Shown here: positions 7,509 through 15,876 of the stretch, one piece after another
How positions within the stretch are numbered: the first letter of the stretch is position 1
How the letters are laid out: the number at the start of each line of letters is the position of its first letter
Source: Bacteroidota bacterium
GTDB lineage: Bacteria > Bacteroidota > Ignavibacteria > Palsa-1295
Reading direction: 5' to 3'
DNA: 32,751 bases
NCBI GenBank assembly: GCA_030706385.1
Contig: JAUZOQ010000035.1
Location: forward strand, 1-32,751
Notes under the pieces: generated by a model
What the model saw: only the letters and a program-made list of their open reading frames with translations
What the model was told of the DNA's origin: nothing
The model's database searches: none
Program-made: the position numbers and the translations under genes

Positions 7509-9560
7509 ATGAACAAGTATTCACTTCGATGCGCAGTTATTGCCTTCCTCCTCACTAGCTTGGGCTCTGCATCTGCTCAATGGCTTCCGACAAACGGCCC
7601 GTACGGCGGACCTGCCGGAGTTATTGGCAGCATCGATACTGCTGTTCTCGTTTCAGCAGGGGTGGGAGGCCACGTATACCGATCCACGAATGACGGAACA
7701 TCGTGGACGGTTATCCCCTCCCTTGTCGGCACTCAAGTCTCGGATTTCGCAACGAGCGGTAGTACGATCTTCGCCGGTGCAAATCCGAAATGGCTGCTCA
7801 AATCTATGGATGAAGGTCTTTCATGGACTCCGACGAATTTCGGCTCGACAACGCTTTGGATCACGACGATCGCCGTCAGTGGCAATACAATTTTTGTCGG
7901 AGCCGATAGTGCGCTAATGCGTTCGACGGACAATGGGAACACGTGGACATGGCTAAGAAAGAATCCATCGGATAACGACAATTACTATCAAGACATTGTT
8001 CTTTCCGGGAATACTGTGTATCTCGCCACATCGCGGATCTCGCGATCTACAGATAATGGAGTGAACTGGACGATCGACTCGAGCCAGGATTTCACTTATC
8101 CATATTCATTACTTGTCGACGGAGATTCTTTGTATTGCGCTACCTATTCATCCGGCATTTTCCGGACTAAGCTGAATGAAGATCACTGGATTCAATGCAG
8201 TGCAGGTTTGCCGGAGCATTACAGGTATTATTCGCATTCATTATGCAAACAAGGGAATTATCTTTTTTTTGCTTTAGGAGACTACGGCGTCTATCGGTCT
8301 TCGGACAATGGTAATCACTGGGCCTCTGCGAACAACGGCCTTACCGATTCGTCCGTGTATTATCTCGGCGCAAACGGAAACAACCTCTTTGCCACAACTC
8401 ATCGAGGAATATTTCGTTCGATCGATAATGGCAGCTCCTGGTCGCTTTTGAATTCAGGTATAATGGAGAATGAAGTCGATGCTTTGTCCTCTGTCGGAAA
8501 CGATCTTTTCGCCGGAACATGGACTTCCGGAGTCCAACGCTCGAGCGATGAGGGCAAGACTTGGCTTCCTTCAGGCATGAATCGGGAAAGAATTGTTTGC
8601 TTCGGAGCTGATAACGATACGCTCTATGCTGGAACCGCGGATGGAATTTTCAGAACGAGTGATCACGGAAATTCATGGAAGACTTTAGGACTCAAGTCAA
8701 GTTTCCGCGCAATCATCGCAAAAGATCACTATGTTATTACCGGTTCTGACAACTTCGGTGGTATTCATCGTTCGAGTGATGGAGGTGGAACGTGGGAATC
8801 GATTCTGAGCGGGATCGATTCGACGGTGTATTGTTTCGCATCGAAAGGTGATGCACTATTTGCCGGTACTCGACGCGGAGTTTTTGTTTCGCTTGATGAC
8901 GGCCGGACGTGGATGAATGCGAGCACCGGGCTGAGCAAAGAAATCTATGCGCTTGCCATGAGCAATGATACTCTTTTTGCCGCCACTGCGACTGAGGGAG
9001 TATTCTTCACGTCTGATGAAGGTGCGAGCTGGACTCCATACGGCACCACTCTGGCAAACACGAATATTCGCGCTTTGCAGACGGATAAGTACTTACTTGT
9101 TGGCACATTCGGTGGCGGAGTTTTTCTTGGAGCAAGTCAGCAAACTCCGTGGGTTGAATTTAATGGCGGATTAGGGTCGATGTTTGTCAATGCATTCGTC
9201 GCAAAAGATAGTATGATCTTTGCTGCTACTTCGCGAGGAGTCTGGAAACTTCCACGCGCACAAGAAAGCGGAGTGAGCGGCACTGTGATTAATAACGGCC
9301 TATCGCTCGATCAGAATTATCCCAATCCCTCCTCAGGCCATACAATGATCTCTTTCGATCTTCCCGAATATTCTTCCGTTACACTCTTGATTACCGATGC
9401 TCTCGGCAAACATGTTTGTACACTTCTCGACGAAGAAAAACTCTCTTCAGGACATCACGAAATTTGTTGGGATGCAAACGGACTTCCGGACGGAGTATAT
9501 TATTATCAGTTAATGAGCGGATCCCTCAACGAAACAAAGAAGATCGTGTTGGTGCGGTGA
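7509..9560 (+). CDS. Secreted Asp-box (BNR) beta-propeller with T9SS-type sorting domain, copy 2
   Basis: A 683-residue paralogue of the preceding gene. The signal peptide is MNKYSLRCAVIAFLLTSL..., cleaved near ASAQ, and the mature protein starts QWLPTNGPYGG, as in copy 1. About eleven to twelve Asp-box motifs are visible (SMDEGLSW, STDNGNTW, SSDEGKTW, TSDEGASW), so it should fold as one or two beta-propellers. The C-terminal sorting domain has NYPNPSS, GVYYYQLMSG and KKIVLVR. The pair is separated by 95 bases without a clear terminator. The body differs from copy 1 throughout, and only the final ~110 bp are nearly identical. The function of the propeller is unknown: binding or glycan recognition is possible, and catalysis is not supported. 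Confidence 0.9.
   Translation: MNKYSLRCAVIAFLLTSLGSASAQWLPTNGPYGGPAGVIGSIDTAVLVSAGVGGHVYRSTNDGTSWTVIPSLVGTQVSDFATSGSTIFAGANPKWLLKSMDEGLSWTPTNFGSTTLWITTIAVSGNTIFVGADSALMRSTDNGNTWTWLRKNPSDNDNYYQDIVLSGNTVYLATSRISRSTDNGVNWTIDSSQDFTYPYSLLVDGDSLYCATYSSGIFRTKLNEDHWIQCSAGLPEHYRYYSHSLCKQGNYLFFALGDYGVYRSSDNGNHWASANNGLTDSSVYYLGANGNNLFATTHRGIFRSIDNGSSWSLLNSGIMENEVDALSSVGNDLFAGTWTSGVQRSSDEGKTWLPSGMNRERIVCFGADNDTLYAGTADGIFRTSDHGNSWKTLGLKSSFRAIIAKDHYVITGSDNFGGIHRSSDGGGTWESILSGIDSTVYCFASKGDALFAGTRRGVFVSLDDGRTWMNASTGLSKEIYALAMSNDTLFAATATEGVFFTSDEGASWTPYGTTLANTNIRALQTDKYLLVGTFGGGVFLGASQQTPWVEFNGGLGSMFVNAFVAKDSMIFAATSRGVWKLPRAQESGVSGTVINNGLSLDQNYPNPSSGHTMISFDLPEYSSVTLLITDALGKHVCTLLDEEKLSSGHHEICWDANGLPDGVYYYQLMSGSLNETKKIVLVR
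9466..9508 (+). repeat. 43-bp exact repeat in the sorting-domain tail, copy B
   Basis: Identical to 7319-7361 in the upstream paralogue; see that entry. Confidence 0.9.
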
Positions 9561-9568
9561 ATAAACCA

Positions 9569-9601
9569 GAACTTGGATTCGTCGGATTAATGGATTAATC
9601 G
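9569..9601 (+). repeat. Left inverted-repeat arm around the GxxExxY gene
   Basis: The arm begins GAACTTGGATTCGTCGGATT. It matches the reverse complement of 10101-10133 at 30 of 33 positions. It starts 8 bases after the stop of the Asp-box gene and ends 2 bases before the stop codon of the GxxExxY gene. Internally it is built of degenerate ~9-base units of the form GGATTnnTC. Confidence 0.9.
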
Positions 9602-9603
9602 GA

Positions 9604-10002
9604 TTATATATACTGTGGCTTGAATTTTCTATTGAGTAGGCGTTTAACCTGAAGACTTCTGGCTCCGAAATTTATGAGAAGTCCGATCTCGAGATTATAG
9701 GCTTCAAGGTAGTTTAGTCCCTGAGCCAAATGAACGTCTTCCAGATCAGTTATCGCTTTCAACTCAACAGGAATTTTATTATCAACTAAGAAGTCAACCC
9801 TCCGGACACCTACATTCTCGCCTTCATAACGGAGCGGCATCTCATGTTCGCGAGAATGTTGTATACCATTCTTGCGAAATTCTATCTCTAAACAGCGCTG
9901 ATAAACCACTTCCTGAAAACCGTTGCCCATCGTTCGATGGATTTTCATCGCACATCCGATGATCTTCTCGGTAAGTTCTTTTTCTTTGAAATCGTGACCC
10001 AT
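9604..10002 (-). CDS. GxxExxY protein (PD-(D/E)xK nuclease-like fold)
   Basis: A 132-residue member of the GxxExxY family. The naming motif is G28-x-x-E31-x-x-Y34 (GNGFQEVVYQ). A nuclease-like core follows: RRVDFLVDNKIPVELK places D70, E80 and K82 in a PD-(D/E)xK arrangement. The C-terminus QGLNYLEAYNLEIGLLINFG is typical. Full length by family standard, ATG start at 10000-10002. The biochemical activity of the family is not established to my knowledge. It stands alone between two unrelated genes and is enclosed by 33-bp inverted repeats, the main oddity of this locus. Confidence 0.9.
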   Translation of the reverse strand: MGHDFKEKELTEKIIGCAMKIHRTMGNGFQEVVYQRCLEIEFRKNGIQHSREHEMPLRYEGENVGVRRVDFLVDNKIPVELKAITDLEDVHLAQGLNYLEAYNLEIGLLINFGARSLQVKRLLNRKFKPQYI

Positions 10003-10100
10003 AATTTCAAAAATTGGATTCTTGAACTAGCTAACTCCCAAAAGAAACATTCTCGATCATAAAAAACATTCGGGTTTTTCACAACGCTTGAATCTACATC

Positions 10101-10133
10101 CGATAAATCCCTTAATCCGACGAATCCGAGTTC
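10101..10133 (-). repeat. Right inverted-repeat arm around the GxxExxY gene
   Basis: Reverse complement begins GAACTCGGATTCGTCGGATT and pairs with 9569-9601, differing at 3 of 33 positions. Its outer end overlaps the first two bases of the nadA stop codon (10132-10134). Bases 10034-10100, between the arm and the GxxExxY promoter region, hold nothing else I recognise. Confidence 0.9.
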
Positions 10134-11280
10134 AGCCCGCTTTCTTCGTCACTTCCAGCATTCTCTCGAGTGCGACCTTGGCCCATTTCTTATCGGAATC
10201 TCCGACAACGATCTGATTCTTTACGATCCCTTTATCGAGATCTTCCAGAATTCCGAGCAGTGCTTCGGGCGAGATGCGGTACATCGTTGCACACTCACAG
10301 GCGTAGGGAGCAAGCGTGGTGATGAATTTATCAGGATTCTCTTTTTTTAGGCGATTAACTAAATGATGTTCGGTGCCGACAGCCCAGCTTGTGCCGGGAG
10401 CAGCTTCGGCGATCGTCTTGCAAATAAATGAGGTCGAGCCCACAAGATCGGCCTTCTTCACAACTTCGAACGAACACTCGGGATGGACAATAACGGTCGT
10501 GCCCGGATATAAGGCGCGCATGATATCGGGATGCGACGGTTGGAAATGCTGATGCACGGAGCAATGCCCGCGCCATAAGATGATCTTCGCTTTGGCGATC
10601 TCCTCTTTCGTGAGGCCGCCCAACCCGCCCTGCGATTGATCGAAGAGGACGATCTCATCGAGCGGAATTCCCATTTGGTAGAAGGCTGTATTTCTTCCCA
10701 GATGCTGATCGGGAAAGAAGAAGATCTTTTCAAACCCTTGAGTGAAAGCCCATTCGAAAAGGAATTTATTATTGGAGCTGGTCGAAACGGCACCGCCGTG
10801 TTCGCCGCAAAATGCCTTGATCGCCGCGCTGGAATTCATGTAGGTGATCGGACAGATCTTTTTCGTATCCGTAACTTCACTGAGAGCCTCCCATGCATCG
10901 AGCACTTGTTCGGTTCTGGCCATATCGCTCATGGAGCATCCCGCTTTCAGATCGGGCAGGATGACCTTTTGCTTATCGCCGCTTAAAACATCGGCTGTTT
11001 CGGCCATGAAATGTACGCCGCAGAAGATGATGAACTCACGATCGGAGAGATTAGCAGCGTATCTGGCAAGCTCGAAAGAATCTCCGGTCTTATCGGCAAA
11101 CTGAATAATATCGTCGCGTTGATAGTGATGGCCTAAGATGACAACCTTGTCGCGCAATTTCTCCTTCAACGTATGGATACGCTGGACGATCTCCTGCGAA
11201 GTCGTCTCCGAAGAAAGAAAATCTTCTACGGTAACTTCGGATAGCTCCGGTAATATGATCGGTAAGTCAGTAGTTGTCAT
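10132..11280 (-). CDS. nadA: Quinolinate synthase NadA
   Basis: A 382-residue [4Fe-4S] enzyme that condenses iminoaspartate with dihydroxyacetone phosphate to quinolinate, the precursor of NAD. Family motifs seen: GHHYQRDDI, VHFMAETADVLSGDKQKVILP, then KAGCSMSDMA, then HPECSFEVV, and YACECATM near the C-terminus; these supply the three cluster cysteines. I start at ATG 11278-11280 (MTTTDLPIILPE). The frame extends 34 residues further upstream, but that part is basic, low in homology and runs into the ygfZ-like gene. nadB and nadC are not in the window. Same strand as the upstream ygfZ-like gene, 40 bases apart. Confidence 0.96.
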   Translation of the reverse strand: MTTTDLPIILPELSEVTVEDFLSSETTSQEIVQRIHTLKEKLRDKVVILGHHYQRDDIIQFADKTGDSFELARYAANLSDREFIIFCGVHFMAETADVLSGDKQKVILPDLKAGCSMSDMARTEQVLDAWEALSEVTDTKKICPITYMNSSAAIKAFCGEHGGAVSTSSNNKFLFEWAFTQGFEKIFFFPDQHLGRNTAFYQMGIPLDEIVLFDQSQGGLGGLTKEEIAKAKIILWRGHCSVHQHFQPSHPDIMRALYPGTTVIVHPECSFEVVKKADLVGSTSFICKTIAEAAPGTSWAVGTEHHLVNRLKKENPDKFITTLAPYACECATMYRISPEALLGILEDLDKGIVKNQIVVGDSDKKWAKVALERMLEVTKKAG

Positions 11281-11320
11281 GATCTCATGTATCGGGCGAT
11301 AAGCCCTTCTCGCATTCTTG

Positions 11321-12319
11321 TCAAATTTCAAACGGCAGTTTCGTAAGCTTTGCCGGGACCTTTGCGTCTCCGACATTTGCACTCATATCCGGAATTGCAT
11401 AGGCCGTCTTAATAAATGCAAGTCCGATAGAATTTTCCAGCAATGGTGAGAACGCCAGGCTGGTGATCTCTCCGATCGCCTCACCATCGGAATTCACAAT
11501 CGCTACGGGTAGAGATCCGTTAGCAAACGCTCCTTCGATCTTGATGCCCATCAGATGTCGCTGCACCTTATCGTAGGTATCAAGCCGGGCAATAACTTCC
11601 TGGCCGATGTAGCATCCTTTTGTCCAGCTAATAGCCTGGACAAGCGTCGTCTCAAGCGGATTATGCTTCTCATTCAGCTCATTGGGTGCAGTCGGAATGC
11701 CGGCTTCGATCCGTAAGAGATTATACGTATCGTCATCGAGCACTGTTCCGCCTGCTGCTTCTATTCCCTTCTGAAGGAATTGCTTTAATTCGCTCCTTTT
11801 CGATGCATCTGCGAAGATCGCCCATCCGCTTTCAATAATTCGATGTGTCTTTTGCAGCATAACGGGCACTCCCTGAATATTTAATTCAAGAAAATGAAAA
11901 TTCTGCAAACCGATCAGGCTCGTTTCTGTGAACTGCTGCAGGAAGCTGAGAGCTTGCGGACCGAAGACGAGCAACTGCGATAAAGAAGCGGATATCTTCT
12001 CGAATTTCGCATCTTCCATGATGACGAATTTATTCAGCCATTCGATAACCTGATCTTCTCTTCTGCCGCTTGAAATGAGCAATGCTCCTTTGCCCTGCGA
12101 GAGCACGGTCAGAAGATCGATGATCCTTCCTTTTTCAGTCGTTAGAACCGTCTGTGCTCCGGCTCCGGGCTTATCCACAAGCGAAAGAAGTTCGTTCGTT
12201 GACATTCGATGCAGCAAGTCGATGGCATCGGCTCCGGTTGCGCGGATGCGTCCGAACTTCTCGGAGGCATCGAATAGGGCTAACGATCTATGGGCCTTTT
12301 CGTAGGATTCAATATTCAT
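11321..12319 (-). CDS. ygfZ: YgfZ/GcvT-like folate-binding protein
   Basis: A 332-residue protein of the tRNA-modifying/iron-sulfur-repair YgfZ group, related in fold to the glycine-cleavage T protein. The diagnostic motif KGCYIGQEVIARLDTYDK is present with its conserved cysteine, and the N-terminus has the expected RMSTNELL segment. YgfZ uses folate to support assembly or repair of certain [4Fe-4S] proteins. Its position directly upstream of nadA, a [4Fe-4S] enzyme, fits that role, although a functional link is inference. ATG start at 12317-12319. Divergent from the DUF4234 gene. Confidence 0.92.
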   Translation of the reverse strand: MNIESYEKAHRSLALFDASEKFGRIRATGADAIDLLHRMSTNELLSLVDKPGAGAQTVLTTEKGRIIDLLTVLSQGKGALLISSGRREDQVIEWLNKFVIMEDAKFEKISASLSQLLVFGPQALSFLQQFTETSLIGLQNFHFLELNIQGVPVMLQKTHRIIESGWAIFADASKRSELKQFLQKGIEAAGGTVLDDDTYNLLRIEAGIPTAPNELNEKHNPLETTLVQAISWTKGCYIGQEVIARLDTYDKVQRHLMGIKIEGAFANGSLPVAIVNSDGEAIGEITSLAFSPLLENSIGLAFIKTAYAIPDMSANVGDAKVPAKLTKLPFEI

Positions 12320-12379
12320 AAGGCTTTAAAACGAAAGATAGCGGGGATGAATTCAGAAATACAGCAGAACGATAAGCCG

Positions 12380-12387
12380 TATATTTG
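12380..12387 (+). promoter_or_regulatory. Candidate Bacteroidota-type -7 element
   Basis: TATATTTG matches TAnnTTTG exactly, 30 bases before the ATG of the DUF4234 gene. I see no TTTG at the expected -33 distance, so support is partial. Confidence 0.35.
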
Positions 12388-12417
12388 TTGCAGAATTCAC
12401 TATTATCCCAAATCGCT

Positions 12418-12744
12418 ATGACAAAACGCAGTCCAATCGCCGTATTTTTCCTAAGTATCTTCACCCTTGGCATCTATATTATCGTCTGGCGTGTAAAAAC
12501 CAAGGGCGAGATGAACCGCTTGGGATGCAACATCCCGACTGCCTGGCTGCTCATTATTCCTTTCGTTAATATCTGGTGGCTATGGGAATATGCCGAAGGC
12601 GTTGAGAAGGTAACACAGAAGCAAATGTCGCAGGTCGTCGCATTTATTCTTCTTCTGCTACTGAGCGCGATCGGCGATGCAGTCATTCAAGATTCATTCA
12701 ACAAGATCAATCTTGTCAGTGAGATCAGAACAACAACGGCATAA
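12418..12744 (+). CDS. DUF4234 small membrane protein
   Basis: 108 residues from the ATG at 12418 (MTKRSPIAVFFLSIFTLGIY). The pattern is that of DUF4234: a first helix ending in TLGIYIIVWRVKTKGEMN, then a PFVNIWWLWEYAEGV segment, then a third hydrophobic helix AFILLLLLSAIGDAVIQ. Function of the family is unknown. The frame opens earlier at a TTG (12385) that overlaps the promoter-like TATATTTG, so the later ATG is preferred. It is followed after 72 bases by the GT-C array and may be cotranscribed. Confidence 0.85.
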   Translation: MTKRSPIAVFFLSIFTLGIYIIVWRVKTKGEMNRLGCNIPTAWLLIIPFVNIWWLWEYAEGVEKVTQKQMSQVVAFILLLLLSAIGDAVIQDSFNKINLVSEIRTTTA

Positions 12745-12816
12745 TTTGCCATTCGTTTTTCAACCTGGGGAGTGGGTGGAATCCATTCCCCGATTTGAGA
12801 GCTGCACCGCAGATCG

Positions 12817-14331
12817 ATGGTGAGACGGGTTCTTCTTCTGGCCGCCTTTTTTGCGCTGGCAATCGGTCTCTATCGCAACGGTCTCCATATCCCGTACTAT
12901 GACGATGATTATCAGGAAGTCTTCACCACTCCGCATGAAACCCTGACGCATGCATTCGTTATTTCGAATCCGTTCAATCATTTTTATCGTCCCTTCGAAA
13001 CGGCAATTCTTTCAGCTATTCAGTTTCATTGGAATTGGGATACGTTTCCGCTAAGGCTGGTTCATCTCCTTTTGCATGCAGCCGGTGTATTGCTTGTTTT
13101 TCATATGCTTCGCACATGGAAAGTATCACTCGTTGCGAGTGCGATTGCTTCCGTATTCATGCTTGCCTCGCAGATGAGCGTCTATGCCATGGCGAGTAAT
13201 AATACCGTTTCGCAACTGCTCGGAGCATTCTTTTCCGCTCTATCGATTTGGATGCTGTATCGATATCTTTCTGTGGCAACTGAGTCGCGAAGCCGATGGA
13301 ATATGATGGTAAGCCTTCTCTTCTTTTTTCTTGCACTTCTTTCGAAGGAGACGAGTGCCTCGCTTCTACTCTCTCTTCCGTTACTCGCCTTTGTATTTCA
13401 GGATAGAAAAAAAAGCTTTGCAGGGCGTCTGAAGAAGGTAGTTATTTTCTCATTGCCGTATTTCGTATTATTTGTCATCTATTGGTGTCTGAGGGCTAAC
13501 TCCGGCGCATCTGTTCCGGATGCGAACGGACCGATCACAGCATACCACTTCGATCTGGGCAGCAATGTTGTTCGTAATGTGGGATTATTCATCGGGCAGA
13601 CTTTCCTTCCACTATCGACCGTGACGGTTCTCCGGTATTTTTATCTTCATGATATCGCTGCCATTATTTTGGCAGTAGTATTTACCTTGCTTTTTGCTAC
13701 CATTCTCCTCTACGGACTGTGGAAATCGCCTCGAAGGAATTTTGCAATGGTGATCTTTTGCTTTATTTTTTTTAGTTGGCTTCCGATGATCTTCATTACG
13801 CATATTACGGAATGCTATATGTATAATTCCGTGATCCTCGTCTCTGTTCTATTCGGAATTGCAGCGGAGTATTATTGGAGGCTTGCGTCGGAGCGGCGAT
13901 CATTCCTCAGCATAGGAGCCCTCAGCATTTTTTCAGTGGTCGTAGTCACCAATGCCCTGGGCACTGATGAAAAATGTTCGGATATGGCGGAACAAGGGCG
14001 TCGTGCAGAGATTCTCTTTCCACAAATTGTGAGCGCAGCAAAGAAGATGCCTGCGGGATGCTCAATGATTCTCACGAATCTGAAGGATGCGCAATTTTCG
14101 CAATCACGATATCTTATGCCTTGCTTCAATGTGCTGAATCATTCCGATTCGCTTGTTCACTACTATTCCGGGCGGGCAGATATTATTCTCTCACGAGGAG
14201 ATTTAGAAGATCTCACATTGCTTCCACCCGGACGTAGTGGAATCGTCTTCGGCTGCGATCCTAAGACTTTGCGCGTTCAGCCGGTAGCATCGAGGCCTGA
14301 CTCGCTTCTACACTTATTTTCCGAGAGATGA
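12817..14331 (+). CDS. GT-C-type membrane glycosyltransferase, copy 1
   Basis: 504 residues, with about ten to twelve hydrophobic segments and a ~110-residue C-terminal non-membrane domain. An acidic motif YYDDDYQ after the first helix (~25-31) sits where GT-C enzymes of the PMT/TMTC type carry the catalytic Asp. Further shared marks are HFYRPFE, the LVHLLLHAAGVLLVFH helix and LLSKETSASL, as in TMTC/PMT-like transferases. Expected role: transfer of a sugar from a polyprenyl-phosphate donor on the periplasmic side; acceptor unknown. First of three tandem paralogues; its stop overlaps the next start (ATGA). Confidence 0.75.
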   Translation: MVRRVLLLAAFFALAIGLYRNGLHIPYYDDDYQEVFTTPHETLTHAFVISNPFNHFYRPFETAILSAIQFHWNWDTFPLRLVHLLLHAAGVLLVFHMLRTWKVSLVASAIASVFMLASQMSVYAMASNNTVSQLLGAFFSALSIWMLYRYLSVATESRSRWNMMVSLLFFFLALLSKETSASLLLSLPLLAFVFQDRKKSFAGRLKKVVIFSLPYFVLFVIYWCLRANSGASVPDANGPITAYHFDLGSNVVRNVGLFIGQTFLPLSTVTVLRYFYLHDIAAIILAVVFTLLFATILLYGLWKSPRRNFAMVIFCFIFFSWLPMIFITHITECYMYNSVILVSVLFGIAAEYYWRLASERRSFLSIGALSIFSVVVVTNALGTDEKCSDMAEQGRRAEILFPQIVSAAKKMPAGCSMILTNLKDAQFSQSRYLMPCFNVLNHSDSLVHYYSGRADIILSRGDLEDLTLLPPGRSGIVFGCDPKTLRVQPVASRPDSLLHLFSER

Positions 14332-15797
14332 AGCGGACTCTTTCATATCTGTCGGCATTTATCGGCTTCATTGTTCTTGCCGCCTTCGTGTATAGAAACG
14401 GATTTCATATTCCGTATTTCTACGACGATTACGAGCATGTATTCACTCATCCTGGGTTCGATCTCTTCGGCAGCTTTCTTCAGGCCAATGGCTACGCACA
14501 TTTTTACAGACCGTTGGAAAAGATCCTACTTTCGGTCGTTCAAATGCAATGGGGCTGGGATACATTTCCGATCCGCATACTCCATATCCTGCTCCATGCC
14601 TCCGGAGCATTGCTCGTTTTTCATGCGCTTAGGACATGGAAGATGAATACGATCAGCGCTGCAGCGGGAGCGATCTTCATGATCGTCTCGCAGCTCTGTG
14701 TCTATGCAGTGGCAAGTAATGATTCGCAGTCGCAGCTCGAAGGCGCATTATTTTCTGCGCTTGCACTTTGGCTCCTTTATCGATATACGAATCAAGCCCA
14801 CCACCATGTCTGGAAGTATGTGGCAAGCGTCGGATGCTTCTTGCTTGCACTTTTCTCGAAAGAAACGAGTGCAGGACTTTTGATTGCCATTCCATTTGTA
14901 ATCAATGCTCAGGGAGATTCTCGTCAACCGATTTCCAAGCGCATTCAGAAGATGCTCTTGCTCCTTACTCCATACGCAATCTGTTTCCTGATCTATTGGG
15001 TTCTCAGGCTGAATGCCGGAGGCTCGACAGCAGCATTCGGTGCTACGAGTTACTCGTTTCATTTCGGGCTTAATGTATTCAGAAATCTCGGATTATTTTT
15101 CGTGCAGGCAATTCTTCCGGTTTCAAGTCTTGCAGCGGCTCGAGCAGTTTATTATAGAGAGTACGCGCTGCTTACAGTAATGCTTTTGTATACGGGCCTC
15201 TTCGCATACTTCTTTATTTGCGGGTTGCTTCGATCTCCGAGACGGAATCTAGTGATTGGTCTCTCGGTGCTTGCGTTTTGCAGTTGGTGTCCTGCTCTCT
15301 TTCTCGGATGGATGAATGAGTTGTATCCGTATAATTCGATCCCGATCATTGCCGCACTCTTTGGAATCTCTGCAGAGTATTATCTATCCTCCAGGAAAAC
15401 TCCCTTCATTCGATCGGCTGCGATGCTATTGTTTCTGGGTGTCCTAATAACCAATGCGATCGGAACAAACGAAAAGACAATGGGAATGTCGGAGTTGGGA
15501 AGCCGTGCAGAAGCATTTCTTCCTCAAGTTATTTCATCGGCGAAAGAACTTCCTGAACATGAGACATTGTATCTTGTGAATCCCGACGGACCTACTTTTG
15601 AGTACTCTCAATTTTCCATGCGCGGTTTTCGCGTGGTGGCAGGCTGCGACAGCCTGGTTCGATATTATGCCACGCGTCCGGATTTCCAATATTTCATCAG
15701 CGATAGCACAAACTGCGCAGCAGAGATGAAACATTCGCCGGGACTTGCATTCACCTATGATCCGGCAACATTACAAATGTACCGGATGAAGTTCTGA
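14328..15797 (+). CDS. GT-C-type membrane glycosyltransferase, copy 2
   Basis: 489 residues, paralogous to the genes on both sides. The acidic loop reads FYDDYEH. HFYRPLEK, the WGWDTFPIRILHILLHASGALLVFH stretch (here split across several motif blocks) and LFSKETSAGL are conserved, as is the C-terminal extracytoplasmic domain. The ATG overlaps the stop of copy 1 by four bases, so the two are translationally coupled. Substrate not predictable. The first acidic residue of the copy 1 motif is absent, but the D-D pair remains. Confidence 0.75.
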   Translation: MKRTLSYLSAFIGFIVLAAFVYRNGFHIPYFYDDYEHVFTHPGFDLFGSFLQANGYAHFYRPLEKILLSVVQMQWGWDTFPIRILHILLHASGALLVFHALRTWKMNTISAAAGAIFMIVSQLCVYAVASNDSQSQLEGALFSALALWLLYRYTNQAHHHVWKYVASVGCFLLALFSKETSAGLLIAIPFVINAQGDSRQPISKRIQKMLLLLTPYAICFLIYWVLRLNAGGSTAAFGATSYSFHFGLNVFRNLGLFFVQAILPVSSLAAARAVYYREYALLTVMLLYTGLFAYFFICGLLRSPRRNLVIGLSVLAFCSWCPALFLGWMNELYPYNSIPIIAALFGISAEYYLSSRKTPFIRSAAMLLFLGVLITNAIGTNEKTMGMSELGSRAEAFLPQVISSAKELPEHETLYLVNPDGPTFEYSQFSMRGFRVVAGCDSLVRYYATRPDFQYFISDSTNCAAEMKHSPGLAFTYDPATLQMYRMKF

Positions 15798-15876
15798 TCA
15801 CCCGATCCTTGCACCGGATGTACCGAACGAGACGATATTTATTATCTGTTCCAAAGCACACTAACTGTAACCATAA

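Larger units (their letters stand above)
9569..10133. mobile_element. Putative inverted-repeat-bounded GxxExxY cassette
   Basis: A 565-bp unit consisting only of the GxxExxY gene and its short upstream region, bounded by 33-bp inverted repeats. The arms touch the neighbouring genes almost exactly: 8 bases after one stop, and overlapping the nadA stop by two bases. No transposase and no obvious target-site duplication are visible, so mobility, if any, would be in trans. Calling it a mobile unit is inference; the repeats themselves are seen directly. Confidence 0.4.

Noticed and set aside
5500-9300. Regularly recurring short motifs that could suggest a repeat array or CRISPR
   Set aside because: They are the coding traces of Asp-box motifs in the propeller genes, spaced irregularly and in frame, with no constant repeat or spacer pattern.
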